Of a DNA stretch of 64,000 bases, positions 55,414-63,988 are shown piece by piece; the stretch's first letter is position 1; every line of letters starts with the position of its first letter. Source of the stretch: Luteimonas sp. BLCC-B24 (lineage in GTDB: Bacteria; Pseudomonadota; Gammaproteobacteria; Xanthomonadales; Xanthomonadaceae); contig NZ_JAQQGN010000001.1 in assembly GCF_028550595.1 (NCBI RefSeq), positions 434,001 to 498,000 of the forward strand, in the 5' to 3' direction. Under the pieces are notes generated by a model. The model was not told the DNA's origin. It searched no databases and was given only the letters and a program-made list of their open reading frames with translations. Position numbers and translations under genes: made by a program.

Positions 55414-56599
55414 CTACTCGGCGCTGGATCTGCGCGGCCACACCCGCGCCGGCACGGTCGATGCCGCGACGCTGCGCGATGCGCGCGCGTTGCTGGAGAC
55501 GCGTCGGCTGGTGCCGATCACGGTCGAGCCGGCACTGGAGCGCAGTCCGACGGCGCGCGGGGGCCGCTTCGGCGCGCGCGATCTCGCCCTGCTGACCCGT
55601 CAGCTCTCGACGCTCGTGGCGAGCGCGCCGCTCGAGGAAGCCCTGCGCACGATCGCCAGCCAGAGCGACCGGCGCGGCGTGCGTCGGGTGGTTGCGGCCA
55701 CCCATGCCCAGGTGATCGAGGGGCGCCGCCTCGCCGACGCCATGGCCCAGCAGGGCACGGCCTTCCCGCCGCTGTATCGCGCGATGGTGGCGGCGGGCGA
55801 GCGCTCGGGTGCGCTGCCGCAGATTCTCGAACGCCTCGCCGACCTGCTCGAGCGCCAGCAGCAGGTGCGCAGCAAGATGATCGGCACCCTGGTGTATCCC
55901 GCCGCGTTGTCGGTGACCGCGATCGCGGTGGTGATCGCACTGATGGCGTTCGTCGTGCCGCGCGTGGTCGAACAGTTCGATTCGATGGGACGCGCGTTGC
56001 CGCTGCTGACCCGCGCCGTGATCGCCGTGTCCGACTTCATCCAGTACCGCGGCTGGATCGTCGCGATCCTGCTGGTGGTCGGCGGACTCGTCTTCGCGCG
56101 CCTGCTCGGGCGCGAGCGATTCCGGCTGCGCGTCGACGGCTGGCTGCTGCGCCTGCCGCTGCTCGGTCGCATGCTGCGCGATCTGCACGCCGCGCGCATG
56201 TCGCGCACGCTGGCGATCATGCTCGACAGCGGACTGCCGCTGATCGAAGGCCTGGCCATCACCGCGCGCACGGTCGGCAACCGTGTGCTGCGCGGCGCCA
56301 CCGGCGCGATGGTCACCGCCATCGACGAGGGCGGCAGCCTGTCCTCGGCGATGAAGCGCGCGGGCGTGTTTCCGCCCACGCTGCTGTACATGACCGGCAG
56401 CGGCGAGAACAGCGGCCGTCTGGCGCCGATGCTCGAGCGGGCCGCCGATTATCTCGAGCGCGAGATCGACACGTTCTCCAACGCGACGCTGAGCCTGCTC
56501 GAGCCGGCCATCATCATCGTGCTCGGCGGCGTGGTCGCGCTGATCGTGCTGTCCATCCTGTTGCCGATCCTGCAGTTCAACGCGATGGCGCTGGGCTGA
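55400..56599 (+). CDS. gspF: Type II secretion inner-membrane platform protein GspF
   Basis: 399 residues. Two repeated cytoplasmic domains (ARDLALLTRQLSTLVASAPLEEAL and RMSRTLAIMLDSGLPLIEGLAI) and three membrane helices, as in all GspF/PilC proteins. It overlaps the end of gspE by 14 bases. It turns with GspE to add or remove pseudopilins. Confidence 0.96.
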   Translation: MPAFDYSALDLRGHTRAGTVDAATLRDARALLETRRLVPITVEPALERSPTARGGRFGARDLALLTRQLSTLVASAPLEEALRTIASQSDRRGVRRVVAATHAQVIEGRRLADAMAQQGTAFPPLYRAMVAAGERSGALPQILERLADLLERQQQVRSKMIGTLVYPAALSVTAIAVVIALMAFVVPRVVEQFDSMGRALPLLTRAVIAVSDFIQYRGWIVAILLVVGGLVFARLLGRERFRLRVDGWLLRLPLLGRMLRDLHAARMSRTLAIMLDSGLPLIEGLAITARTVGNRVLRGATGAMVTAIDEGGSLSSAMKRAGVFPPTLLYMTGSGENSGRLAPMLERAADYLEREIDTFSNATLSLLEPAIIIVLGGVVALIVLSILLPILQFNAMALG

Positions 56600-56637
56600 T
56601 GCGCCGTGTCCCCACATTCCAAACGGAACTCCTCGTC

Positions 56638-57084
56638 ATGCATGTCCGTCGTACACGCCCCGCCCTCGCCCGGGCGCGCGGCTTCACCCTGATCGAACTG
56701 ATGGTGGTCATCGTCATCCTCGGCCTGCTGGCCACGGTGGTGGTGATCAACGTCCTGCCCAGCCAGGACCGCGCGATGGCCGAGAAGGCGCGCGCCGACG
56801 TCGCGTTGCTGGAGCAGGCGCTCGACAGCTACCGCCTGGACAACCTCGTCTATCCGCGCACCGATCAGGGCCTGCAGGCCCTGGTGCAGCCACCGGCCGG
56901 GCTCGCCCGTCCCGAGCGTTACCGCAAGGGCGGCTACGTGCGCCGCCTGCCGGCCGATCCCTGGGGCAATGCCTACCAGTACCGCATGCCAGGACAGCAC
57001 GGCTCGTTCGATGTCTTCTCCTTCGGCGCCGACGGCGTCGAGGGCGGCGAAGGCGAGAACGCCGACATCGGCAACTGGCCGTAA
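56638..57084 (+). CDS. gspG: Major pseudopilin GspG
   Basis: 148 residues from the ATG at 56638 (an ATG at 56599 overlapping gspF is possible). The prepilin site RARG-FTLIELMVV has Gly(-1), Phe(+1) and Glu(+5). The GspG signature YPRTDQGLQALVQPP and the C-terminal calcium loop (DVFSFGADGVEGGEGENADIG) are intact. It is the main pseudopilus subunit. Leader cleavage needs a prepilin peptidase (PilD/GspO) not encoded in this window. Confidence 0.96.
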   Translation: MHVRRTRPALARARGFTLIELMVVIVILGLLATVVVINVLPSQDRAMAEKARADVALLEQALDSYRLDNLVYPRTDQGLQALVQPPAGLARPERYRKGGYVRRLPADPWGNAYQYRMPGQHGSFDVFSFGADGVEGGEGENADIGNWP

Positions 57085-57096
57085 GCCGTCACGCCG

Positions 57097-57540
57097 ATGG
57101 CGCGCGCGCAGGCCGGTTTCACGCTGATCGAACTGCTCGTGGTTCTGGTCGTGATCGGCCTGGCCACGACGGCGGTGGCGTTGACGCTGCCCGACGGCGA
57201 TGCCGGATTCCACCGCGAGGTGGACAGCTTCGGTCTGCGCCTGGGCCATGCGCGCGACGAGGCGATCCTCGGCGGGCGGGCGATGCAGGTCGTCATCGAT
57301 GCGCGCGGCTACAGCTTCAGTCGACGCGATTTCGGCCACTGGCGCGCACTGGTCGACGCGCCGTTCGGCGTGCGCCGCTGGGACGACGGCATGCGCGTCG
57401 TGCTGCCCGGCCGCCAGGACCGCCTGCACCTGCGCTTCGATGCGACCGGAACCGCCGAACCGCAGCGCGTCCTGCTCGTCCGCGGCGAGCAGCAGGCCGA
57501 AGTGACGGTCGACGCGGCCGGCACGGTGCGCGTGCAATGA
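57097..57540 (+). CDS. gspH: Minor pseudopilin GspH
   Basis: 147 residues. Prepilin site RAQAG-FTLIELLVVLVVIGL with Glu(+5), then the GspH-like LGHARDEAILGGRAMQVVID. It is 12 bases from gspG and overlaps gspI by four bases (ATGA). Confidence 0.92.
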   Translation: MARAQAGFTLIELLVVLVVIGLATTAVALTLPDGDAGFHREVDSFGLRLGHARDEAILGGRAMQVVIDARGYSFSRRDFGHWRALVDAPFGVRRWDDGMRVVLPGRQDRLHLRFDATGTAEPQRVLLVRGEQQAEVTVDAAGTVRVQ

Positions 57541-57881
57541 GCAGCGCGGCGCGCGGCTTTTCGCTGCTCGAACTGCTGGTCGCACTGGCGGTGTTCGCGC
57601 TGGTCGTGGTGGCGCTGCTCAATCTCGCCGGGGGCAGCACACGCAGTGCACTGCAGATCGAGACGCGCGCGCTGGCCGGCATCCTCGCCGAGAACCTGGC
57701 GGTCGAGGCGCAGCTCACCGCCGCGGTGCCGGGCACCGCGCAGGGCGACGCGCGCCTCGGCGATCGCCAGTGGCGCTGGCGCCAGACGGTCGAGCCTGCC
57801 GGGGCGGGACTGACCCGCGTGCGCATCGCGGTGTTCGCCGACGACGGCCAGCAGGCAGCCAGCGCCGAGGTGCTGCGATGA
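57537..57881 (+). CDS. gspI: Minor pseudopilin GspI
   Basis: 114 residues. Prepilin site AARG-FSLLELLVALAVFALV with Glu(+5), the shortened AVFAL hydrophobic pattern of GspI, and a Trp-rich segment RQWRWRQTV. Overlaps gspH and gspJ by four bases each. Confidence 0.92.
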   Translation: MSSAARGFSLLELLVALAVFALVVVALLNLAGGSTRSALQIETRALAGILAENLAVEAQLTAAVPGTAQGDARLGDRQWRWRQTVEPAGAGLTRVRIAVFADDGQQAASAEVLR

Positions 57882-58489
57882 GAGGCGCCGCACGCATGCC
57901 CGTCCGCGGCTTCACCTTGATCGAGGTGCTGGTGGCGCTGGCGATCTTCGCGTTGCTCGCCGCCGCCGCGGTGGGCGTGCTCGCGTGGACCGCCGACCAG
58001 CAGGGCGTCATCCGCGCGCGCATGGCGCGCATGGCCGAGCTGCAGCGCGCGCACGCGCTGCTCAAGGCCGATCTTGGCCAGGCAGCCGTACGCCGCACGC
58101 GCCGCAGTGACGGCGTGGCGGCGTTGTCCGCCTTTACCGCGGCGCCGCCGGACGAGCGCGCGCGTCCGCTGTTCGGCTTCGTCCGCCGCGGCTGGGAGAA
58201 TCCCGACGGCGCGCCGCGCGCCTCGATGCAGTACGTGGAGTACCGCGTCGACGACGGCCGCCTGCAGCGCAGCACGCGCACGGCCCTCGACGGCACGGCC
58301 GCGGCCGCGCCGCAGGTGCTGCTCGACGGTGTCGAATCGGTGCAGGCGACGTACTACACGCGCGGCGCCTGGAGCGACGGCTGGGGCGGCGGTCTGGATG
58401 CACTGCCGCAGGCGGTCGCGCTGGAGCTGGAGCTGCGCGATCTCGGCCATGTGCGGCAGGTGTTCCTGCTGCCGGGCGAAGCGGAATGA
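57878..58489 (+). CDS. gspJ: Minor pseudopilin GspJ
   Basis: 203 residues. Prepilin site PVRG-FTLIEVLVALAIFALLA, then the usual GspJ features: HALLKADLGQAAVRRTRR, a GW-E-N block (RRGWENPDGAPR) and YVEYRVDDGRLQR. It forms the pseudopilus tip with GspI and GspK. The ATG at 57878 lies in the gspI stop (ATGA). Confidence 0.92.
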   Translation: MRGAARMPVRGFTLIEVLVALAIFALLAAAAVGVLAWTADQQGVIRARMARMAELQRAHALLKADLGQAAVRRTRRSDGVAALSAFTAAPPDERARPLFGFVRRGWENPDGAPRASMQYVEYRVDDGRLQRSTRTALDGTAAAAPQVLLDGVESVQATYYTRGAWSDGWGGGLDALPQAVALELELRDLGHVRQVFLLPGEAE

Positions 58490-59469
58490 GCGCGCCGCTA
58501 CGCCAGCGCGGCATGGCCCTGCTGTCGGTCCTGCTGCTCACCGCGGTGATGACCGTGCTCGCCGTGGCCATGCTGGACGACATCCGCTTCGGACTGCGCC
58601 GCACCGGCAATGCCGCATCCATCGCCCAGGCGCAGCGCTACGCGCTCGGCAGCGAGGCGCTGGCGCGGCAACGCGTGGGCGAACTGCAGCGCGCGGGTGT
58701 CGATGCGGGCCAGTGGAACGGCAGGCCCCTGCTGTTTCCGATCATCGAGGACGGTCAGAGCCTCGGTCTGGTGCGCGCGCGGCTGGGGGATGGCAGCACC
58801 TGCTTCAACCTCAACAGCGTGGTGACCGGCGCGCCGGAGCAGTGGCGACGCCAGGACCTGGGCGTGCGCCAGTACATCGCACTGCTGCAGGCGCTCGGAT
58901 TCGCCGCCGCCCAGGCGCAGGCCCTGGCCGACACGCTGGCCGACTGGATCGACAGCGATGCCGAGCGCGCGCCGCTCGGGGCCGAGGACGCCACCTACGC
59001 CGCGCGTTCGCCCGGCTACCGCACCAGCGGCGCGCTGCTCGCCGAGCCGTCCGAACTGCGCGCCATCCACGGCTACGACGATCCGACCTACGCGCGCCTG
59101 CGTCCCTACGTATGCGCCCTGCCCCGCGCTGCCCTGTCGCCGGTCAACGTCAATGCGCTGACCCCCGAACAGGCCCCCGTGCTGAGCATGCTGAGCCTGG
59201 GACGCCTGACGCCGGGCGAGGCCAGGCGCCTGATCGCCGCGCGGCCGGAAGGCGGCTGGCCCGACGCCACCGCGTTCTGGAACCAGCCGGCGCTGCGCGA
59301 TGCCGAACTGTCGAACGAGATCTACGACCAGGTGCAGCTGACGAGCCGCTGGTTCACGCTGCAGACCGAGGTCGATTACGCCGGCGCCCAGGCGGTGCTG
59401 AGCGCCCTGCTGTATGCCGACGGCGACCGCGCCCGTCTGATCGCCCGCCGCTGGACACCCGACGAATGA
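58486..59469 (+). CDS. gspK: Minor pseudopilin GspK
   Basis: 327 residues. Prepilin-like start QRG-MALLSVLLLTAVMTVLAVAML without Glu(+5), which is the GspK norm. It is larger than the other minor pseudopilins because of the alpha domain (LLQALGFAAAQAQALADTLADWIDSD). The core continues with GYRTSGALLAEPSELRAIHGY and a T-Q-x-D-Y block near the end. Overlaps gspJ and gspL by four bases. Confidence 0.93.
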   Translation: MSAPLRQRGMALLSVLLLTAVMTVLAVAMLDDIRFGLRRTGNAASIAQAQRYALGSEALARQRVGELQRAGVDAGQWNGRPLLFPIIEDGQSLGLVRARLGDGSTCFNLNSVVTGAPEQWRRQDLGVRQYIALLQALGFAAAQAQALADTLADWIDSDAERAPLGAEDATYAARSPGYRTSGALLAEPSELRAIHGYDDPTYARLRPYVCALPRAALSPVNVNALTPEQAPVLSMLSLGRLTPGEARRLIAARPEGGWPDATAFWNQPALRDAELSNEIYDQVQLTSRWFTLQTEVDYAGAQAVLSALLYADGDRARLIARRWTPDE

Positions 59470-60569
59470 ACGCCGCTGCCTCTTCCATCCGCCTGCTGCA
59501 GCTGGGCGCAGATCCCGGTCGGGCCGCGGCCTGCCTGCGCGCCGGCGCCGACGGCCGCATCCTCGACCGTCGGCCCTGCACGCCGGAACACCCGCTGCCG
59601 GCCGAGCCCGGCGCGCGCGACCTCCTGGTCGTGCCGGCCGAAGCCCTGCGCCTGCTGTGGCTCGACCTGCCGGCGCACAGCACGGCCCAGGCCGCGGCCG
59701 CCGCGCGGCTGATGCTGCAGGACCAGATCGCGCGCCCGGAGCGCGAGCTGCACGTCGCGGTCGGCGAGCCCACGCCGGGGACGGCGCAGCGTCTGGTCGG
59801 CGTGGTCGACGCGGCGCAGATGCGCGACTGGCTGCAGCGCGCGACGCAGCTGGGTCTGCGCACCGCGGCCGTCGTGCCGGATTGCCTGCTGCTCGACGCA
59901 CCGGCGGATGCGCGCGTGCAGATCAGCGAATGCGACGGTCGGCTGCTGGCGCGCGGCCCGACCCTCGCGCTCGCTGGCGAAGCGGATCTGGTGCATCGCG
60001 TCGTGGGCGCACACGCCGTGCAACCCCTGGATGCGGCCGGGCGCGACGCGTGCTTCGCCGCGAACGCGGGCATGCCGCTCGCGCTCGACCTGCTACAGGG
60101 CGCGTATGCGCGCCGGGACACGCCGGCGCCGCGCCGGTACCGACGCCTGCGGTGGCTGGCCGCTGCCGTGCTGCTGTCGCCGGTGGTGATGGTCGGTGCG
60201 GACGCCGCCTACCGCACGCTGGCGGCGCGCGCGCTGGTCCAGCAGACCGATGCGGTGGCGGCCCAGGTCCACCCGCAGCTCACCGGCGCCACGCTCGGCG
60301 CGCACTACCGTCAGCGTCTGGCGCCCGACCTGCTGGCGGCGCACTCGGCGGCGCTGTTCGACGCCCTGCAGGCCGTGCCCGGCACCCGCCTCGACAGTTA
60401 CGAATTCGCGCCCGCGACCGGTGTCCGCGCCGGCCTCGTGCATGCCGGCGCGCCCGAGCTCGACCTGCTCCGCGAGCACCTGGCCGGCGCCGGGTTGGCA
60501 CTGGTGCCGCTGGACAGTCAGCCGGTCGAGGCCGGACTGCGCACGCTCGTTGCCGTGGAGCCGCTGTGA
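59466..60569 (+). CDS. gspL: Type II secretion protein GspL
   Basis: 367 residues. The N-terminal cytoplasmic actin-like domain (LLVVPAEALRLLWLDLPAHS; LVGVVDAAQMRDWLQRATQLG) is followed by one membrane helix (WLAAAVLLSPVVMVGADAAY) and a short periplasmic domain (residues ~260-367). It anchors GspE and GspM. It was placed by position and domain order because GspL sequences diverge greatly. Confidence 0.85.
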   Translation: MNAAASSIRLLQLGADPGRAAACLRAGADGRILDRRPCTPEHPLPAEPGARDLLVVPAEALRLLWLDLPAHSTAQAAAAARLMLQDQIARPERELHVAVGEPTPGTAQRLVGVVDAAQMRDWLQRATQLGLRTAAVVPDCLLLDAPADARVQISECDGRLLARGPTLALAGEADLVHRVVGAHAVQPLDAAGRDACFAANAGMPLALDLLQGAYARRDTPAPRRYRRLRWLAAAVLLSPVVMVGADAAYRTLAARALVQQTDAVAAQVHPQLTGATLGAHYRQRLAPDLLAAHSAALFDALQAVPGTRLDSYEFAPATGVRAGLVHAGAPELDLLREHLAGAGLALVPLDSQPVEAGLRTLVAVEPL

Positions 60570-61060
60570 TGGATGCTCGTGCACAGCGCGTTCGACACTG
60601 GTGGCGCCAGCGCGAGCCGCGCGAGCGCTGGATGCTCGCCGTCATGGTCGCGGCCGTGGCGGCGTTCGTGCTCTGGTACGGCGTGATGGTTCCACTGCGC
60701 GCGGCCGCCGACGCCGCGCACCAGCGCCACGCGCGTGCCGCGCTGGCGCTGGTGGAGGCGGAACTTCAACGCGCGCAGTTGCAGGCCCTGGACCAGCGTG
60801 ACGTCGCGCCGCCCGCCGATGCGGCCGCGTTGAAACGTGCGGTGCTGGCCTCGGCCTCCACGGCGGGGTTGGCCGTGAGCCGTGAACGCGACGAGGGCGC
60901 GGACGGTTTCGGCATCGAGGCGGATGCGGCGACGCCCCATCAGCTGTTCGCATGGCTGGATGCGCTGCGACAGCAGCATGGACTGGCGCCCAGCGCGCTC
61001 AGCGTGGCGCGGAGCGCGGGCGAGTTGCGGGTCCAGGCCCGTTTCGCCACGCCCCAGTGA
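60569..61060 (+). CDS. gspM: Type II secretion protein GspM
   Basis: 163 residues. One membrane helix (WMLAVMVAAVAAFVLWYGVMV), followed by a heptad-rich periplasmic segment (HARAALALVEAELQRAQLQ) and a ferredoxin-like end (TPHQLFAWLDALRQQHGLAPSAL). Last gene of the T2SS operon; the ATG overlaps the gspL TGA by one base. No gspN or gspO follows. Confidence 0.88.
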   Translation: MDARAQRVRHWWRQREPRERWMLAVMVAAVAAFVLWYGVMVPLRAAADAAHQRHARAALALVEAELQRAQLQALDQRDVAPPADAAALKRAVLASASTAGLAVSRERDEGADGFGIEADAATPHQLFAWLDALRQQHGLAPSALSVARSAGELRVQARFATPQ

Positions 61061-61221
61061 CGGACGCGGCCGGCCGAGGGTCGCCCGCCTCGACCGTGCA
61101 GGCGTCGAACGTCCGGCGCCCCACCGTCGCCTCTACCGGGAGGCGGTGCGTCTTCGGACAGCCGCGCCGGGCCTCGACGGGCACGCGCACCGTCCGCACC
61201 GCCCCTGCGGAGCCCGCAACG

Positions 61222-61252
61222 AAAAAAGGCCCGCGGCGCACGCCACGGGCCC
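61222..61252 (-). terminator. Terminator of the phosphate porin gene
   Basis: On the minus strand, GGCCCGTGGC pairs with GCCGCGGGCC (one G-T pair), followed by TTTTTTCG. It is 26 bases after the porin stop and also faces the end of the T2SS operon, with an A-run on the plus side. Confidence 0.9.
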
Positions 61253-61277
61253 CCGGTGCGTTCCCCGGACGCGGGGA

Positions 61278-62582
61278 TCAGAACGCGAACTGCGTGCGCA
61301 GTGCGTACTGGCCGGTCTTGTCGCCGGTCACCGTGTTGTCGCCATTGGTGTAATTGAACATGAAGCGCAACGCCGGATTGACGTAGTAGTTCATGCCGAG
61401 GATCCAGCTGGTGGCGTCCCGGTTCGGCAGGTCCCGGTTCTCGATCGTGTCGTAGCGCGCGGTCAGCTCCCACAGGCCGCGGTCGGTGACCCGGGGCGAG
61501 GCGAAGATGCCGGCACCCGGCTTGTAGGCCTTGTGGCCGCCGTTGAGCAGCCAGCTGCCCTGCACGTACCAGGTGGTGATGTCCTGGTCGGCCGCCGCCG
61601 GCTGACCGAAACGGGCGACCGCGTACTCGCTCTGGAAGAACAGCGGCCCGAACGAGCCGGCCGCCTCCAGGCCCACGGCGTCGACGGTGTTACGGCTGCC
61701 CGCGGTCGTCGTGGCGATGGTCTGCGCCGGCCCGCGCCGGCCCGCGTAGTTGGCGGTCGCTGCGATGTCGGCCGAGCCCTGGTTGACGTTCTCGTGACTG
61801 GCCCAGCCGCCGAGGTGCACGGTGCGGGTCTCGGTGTTGACCGGCGCGAACGTCACCCGGCCGGCGGCGCCGACGCCCTCGTTGCGGGTGCCCGAGGCGC
61901 TGCGCAGGTTGAACACCGAGAACCCGGCCGTGTAGTCGGTGTCGGCGCGCAGGTAGCCCACGCCCTGCTGGAACTGGCGGCCGTTGAACAGGCCGGTGGC
62001 CGAGGCGAACGGACGCTCCATCATCAGGATCTCGTTCGAACTGGTCAGCTCTTCCATCGAGCGGTAGGGCTTGAAGTGGCCGATGGTGACCTTGCCGCCC
62101 AGCGCCGAGCGGGCGATGAACACGTCGCGGAATCCGTCGAGTCCGGTGCCGGCCGCGAAGTCCTGCTCGAACTTGTACTCCCAGCCGTAGGCCTTGCCCT
62201 GCAGGCTCAGGCGCGCGCGGCGGAACTCGGTGGTGCCGGTGCTGGCGGCGACGGCGCGGTCGAAGGCGTAGGCATCGAAATGGATGCGGCCGCCGGCCTG
62301 GAATTCGAACTGCTTGTCGGCCGAGGTGACCTTCAGACCCCCCTTGGTGTCGATGACCGGCGCCGTGGTGGCCATCTTGTCCAGACTTTCCTGGGTGCCG
62401 ATATTGATGTCCGACTGGGCGTCGGTGCGGACCTCGAGCGCCTCGACCTTGGCCTGGAGTTCCGCCAGCTGCGCGCGCAGTGCGGCGATCTCGGCGTCGC
62501 GGTCCGGGGACTGGGCCGCGGCATTGAACGAGACGGACGCGACGGCGAGAGCGACGGACGCGGCCAGGATGGAATGACGCAT
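61278..62582 (-). CDS. oprO: Phosphate-selective porin (OprO/OprP family)
   Basis: 434 residues. Signal peptide (LAASVALAVASVSFNAAAQ), an N-terminal coiled coil (AEIAALRAQLAELQAKVEALE) typical of the OprO/P family, then a 16-strand porin barrel: GGRIHFDAYAFDR, FRRARLSLQGKAYGWEYKFEQDF, RDVFIARSALGGKVTIGHFKPYRSMEELTSS and an aromatic C-terminus (RTQFAF). It lets phosphate and polyphosphate into the periplasm. Divergent from pstS, with a Pho box on its own strand. Confidence 0.93.
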   Translation of the reverse strand: MRHSILAASVALAVASVSFNAAAQSPDRDAEIAALRAQLAELQAKVEALEVRTDAQSDINIGTQESLDKMATTAPVIDTKGGLKVTSADKQFEFQAGGRIHFDAYAFDRAVAASTGTTEFRRARLSLQGKAYGWEYKFEQDFAAGTGLDGFRDVFIARSALGGKVTIGHFKPYRSMEELTSSNEILMMERPFASATGLFNGRQFQQGVGYLRADTDYTAGFSVFNLRSASGTRNEGVGAAGRVTFAPVNTETRTVHLGGWASHENVNQGSADIAATANYAGRRGPAQTIATTTAGSRNTVDAVGLEAAGSFGPLFFQSEYAVARFGQPAAADQDITTWYVQGSWLLNGGHKAYKPGAGIFASPRVTDRGLWELTARYDTIENRDLPNRDATSWILGMNYYVNPALRFMFNYTNGDNTVTGDKTGQYALRTQFAF

Positions 62583-62709
62583 GGGTGGATTCCCGTGGGT
62601 GGAGGTGTCGGAGGTCGGCCACGCGGCGGTCCGCCGCGCGCAGATGAAACGTCTGTGACCGAATGATGTGCAGCGTGCGCAGGTTTGCTGACACTCAAAT
62701 TGCATTCAC

Positions 62710-62727
62710 ATGACAGTTGCGTGACCA
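62710..62727 (-). promoter_or_regulatory. Pho box for the porin gene
   Basis: TGGTCAC (62727-62721) and CTGTCAT (62716-62710) on the minus strand, 4-base linker and 11-base period. It lies 128 bases before the porin ATG. Confidence 0.75.
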
Positions 62728-62762
62728 AGCGCGCCGTCGCGGGTCGCAGTGTCGCAACCGGC

Positions 62763-62802
62763 GCGTCACCGACCGGTCACGACGCTGACCCGCAACTGTC
62801 AT
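62763..62802 (+). promoter_or_regulatory. Four-unit Pho box before pstS
   Basis: GCGTCAC (62763), CGGTCAC (62774), CTGACCC (62785) and CTGTCAT (62796) are in exact 11-base register with 4-base linkers, the geometry of two adjacent PhoB dimers. The last unit ends 60 bases before the pstS ATG. Confidence 0.88.
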
Positions 62803-62862
62803 GTCAAGAAAGTGAAATTGCCCGGCACGGCGGCACCTGCCGCCTCATTCCAGGGAATCTTC

Positions 62863-63897
62863 ATGCACGCTTTCCTCAAGGCCCGGGTCGCCACGCTGGT
62901 GCTGTCGACCACGCTGCTCGCGGTCACGTTCGGCGCCAATGCCCAGTCCACCGACGTCACCGGCGCCGGCGCGTCGTTCGTCTATCCGGCGATGACGCGC
63001 TGGTCGGCCGACTACCGCAGCGCGACCAATACGCAGGTCAATTACCAGTCGATCGGCTCGGGCGGCGGCATCGCCCAGATCAAGGCCGGCACGGTGGATT
63101 TCGGGTCCTCCGATGCCCCACTGCCGCCCGCCGAGTTGCAGAGGTCGGGGCTGGTGCAGTTCCCGTCCGTCATCGGCGGCGTGGTTCCGATCATCAACGT
63201 CGAAGGCGTCGCCGCGGGCGCCATGAAGCTCGACGGCGAAACGCTGGCCAACATCTTCCTCGGCCGGATCACCCGCTGGAACGACCCGGCAATCGTCGCG
63301 CTCAACGGCGGGCTGACGCTGCCCGACGCCCGCATCACCGTCGTCCACCGTTCCGACGGCTCCGGCACGACCTTCAACTTCGTCAACTACCTGTCCAAGG
63401 TGAGCCCGGACTGGCGCACCGGCGTGGGTGAAGGCACCACGGTGCGCTGGCCGGTGGGCATCGGCGGCAAGGGCAACGAGGGCGTGGCCGCCTACGTGCG
63501 CCAGATCAAGGGCGGCATCGGCTACGTGGAGCTGTCGTATGCGCTGCAGAACCGCCTGGCCTATTCGCGCCTGAAGAACGCCGCCGGCAACTTCGTCAAT
63601 CCCAGCGAGGAGACGTTCTCTGCCGCGGCGGCCAGCGCCGACTGGGCCTCGGCACGCGACTTCCACCTGGTGATGACCAATGCGCCGGGGCAGAACGCCT
63701 GGCCGATCACCGCGACCAACTTCATCCTGATGCACCGCAACCCGCGCAACCGCGCGGGCGCCAAGAGCGCGCAGGACTTCTTCCGCTGGGTCTACGCCAA
63801 CGGTGGCGAGCAGGCCCGCCAGCTCGGTTACGTGCCGCTGCCGGCGACGCTGGTCCAGCAGGTCGAGCGCTACTGGGCGGAGAACGCGCGGTACTGA
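62863..63897 (+). CDS. pstS: Phosphate ABC transporter substrate-binding protein
   Basis: 344 residues. A signal peptide (LVLSTTLLAVTFGANAQ) precedes the PstS fold: GAGASFVYPAMTRWSADY, SIGSGGGIAQIKAGTVDFGSSDAPL (phosphate ligands), VHRSDGSGTTFNF (the phosphate-binding SDGSGTT) and VELSYALQNR. It captures periplasmic phosphate for PstCAB, which is not in the window. A terminator follows, so it is probably expressed to high level alone. Confidence 0.97.
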   Translation: MHAFLKARVATLVLSTTLLAVTFGANAQSTDVTGAGASFVYPAMTRWSADYRSATNTQVNYQSIGSGGGIAQIKAGTVDFGSSDAPLPPAELQRSGLVQFPSVIGGVVPIINVEGVAAGAMKLDGETLANIFLGRITRWNDPAIVALNGGLTLPDARITVVHRSDGSGTTFNFVNYLSKVSPDWRTGVGEGTTVRWPVGIGGKGNEGVAAYVRQIKGGIGYVELSYALQNRLAYSRLKNAAGNFVNPSEETFSAAAASADWASARDFHLVMTNAPGQNAWPITATNFILMHRNPRNRAGAKSAQDFFRWVYANGGEQARQLGYVPLPATLVQQVERYWAENARY

Positions 63898-63963
63898 GTC
63901 CGACGACCACGTGATGCGACGCGGGCGTCTCTCCCGCCCGGGTCGCCCGCGTGTCGTCTTCCG

Positions 63964-63988
63964 GCGGGCCTTCGGGCCCGCTTTTTTT
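63964..63988 (+). terminator. Terminator after pstS
   Basis: GCGGGCC pairs with GGCCCGC around TTCG, followed by seven Ts. It is 66 bases after the pstS stop, so any pstCAB operon must have its own transcription or lie elsewhere. Confidence 0.95.
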
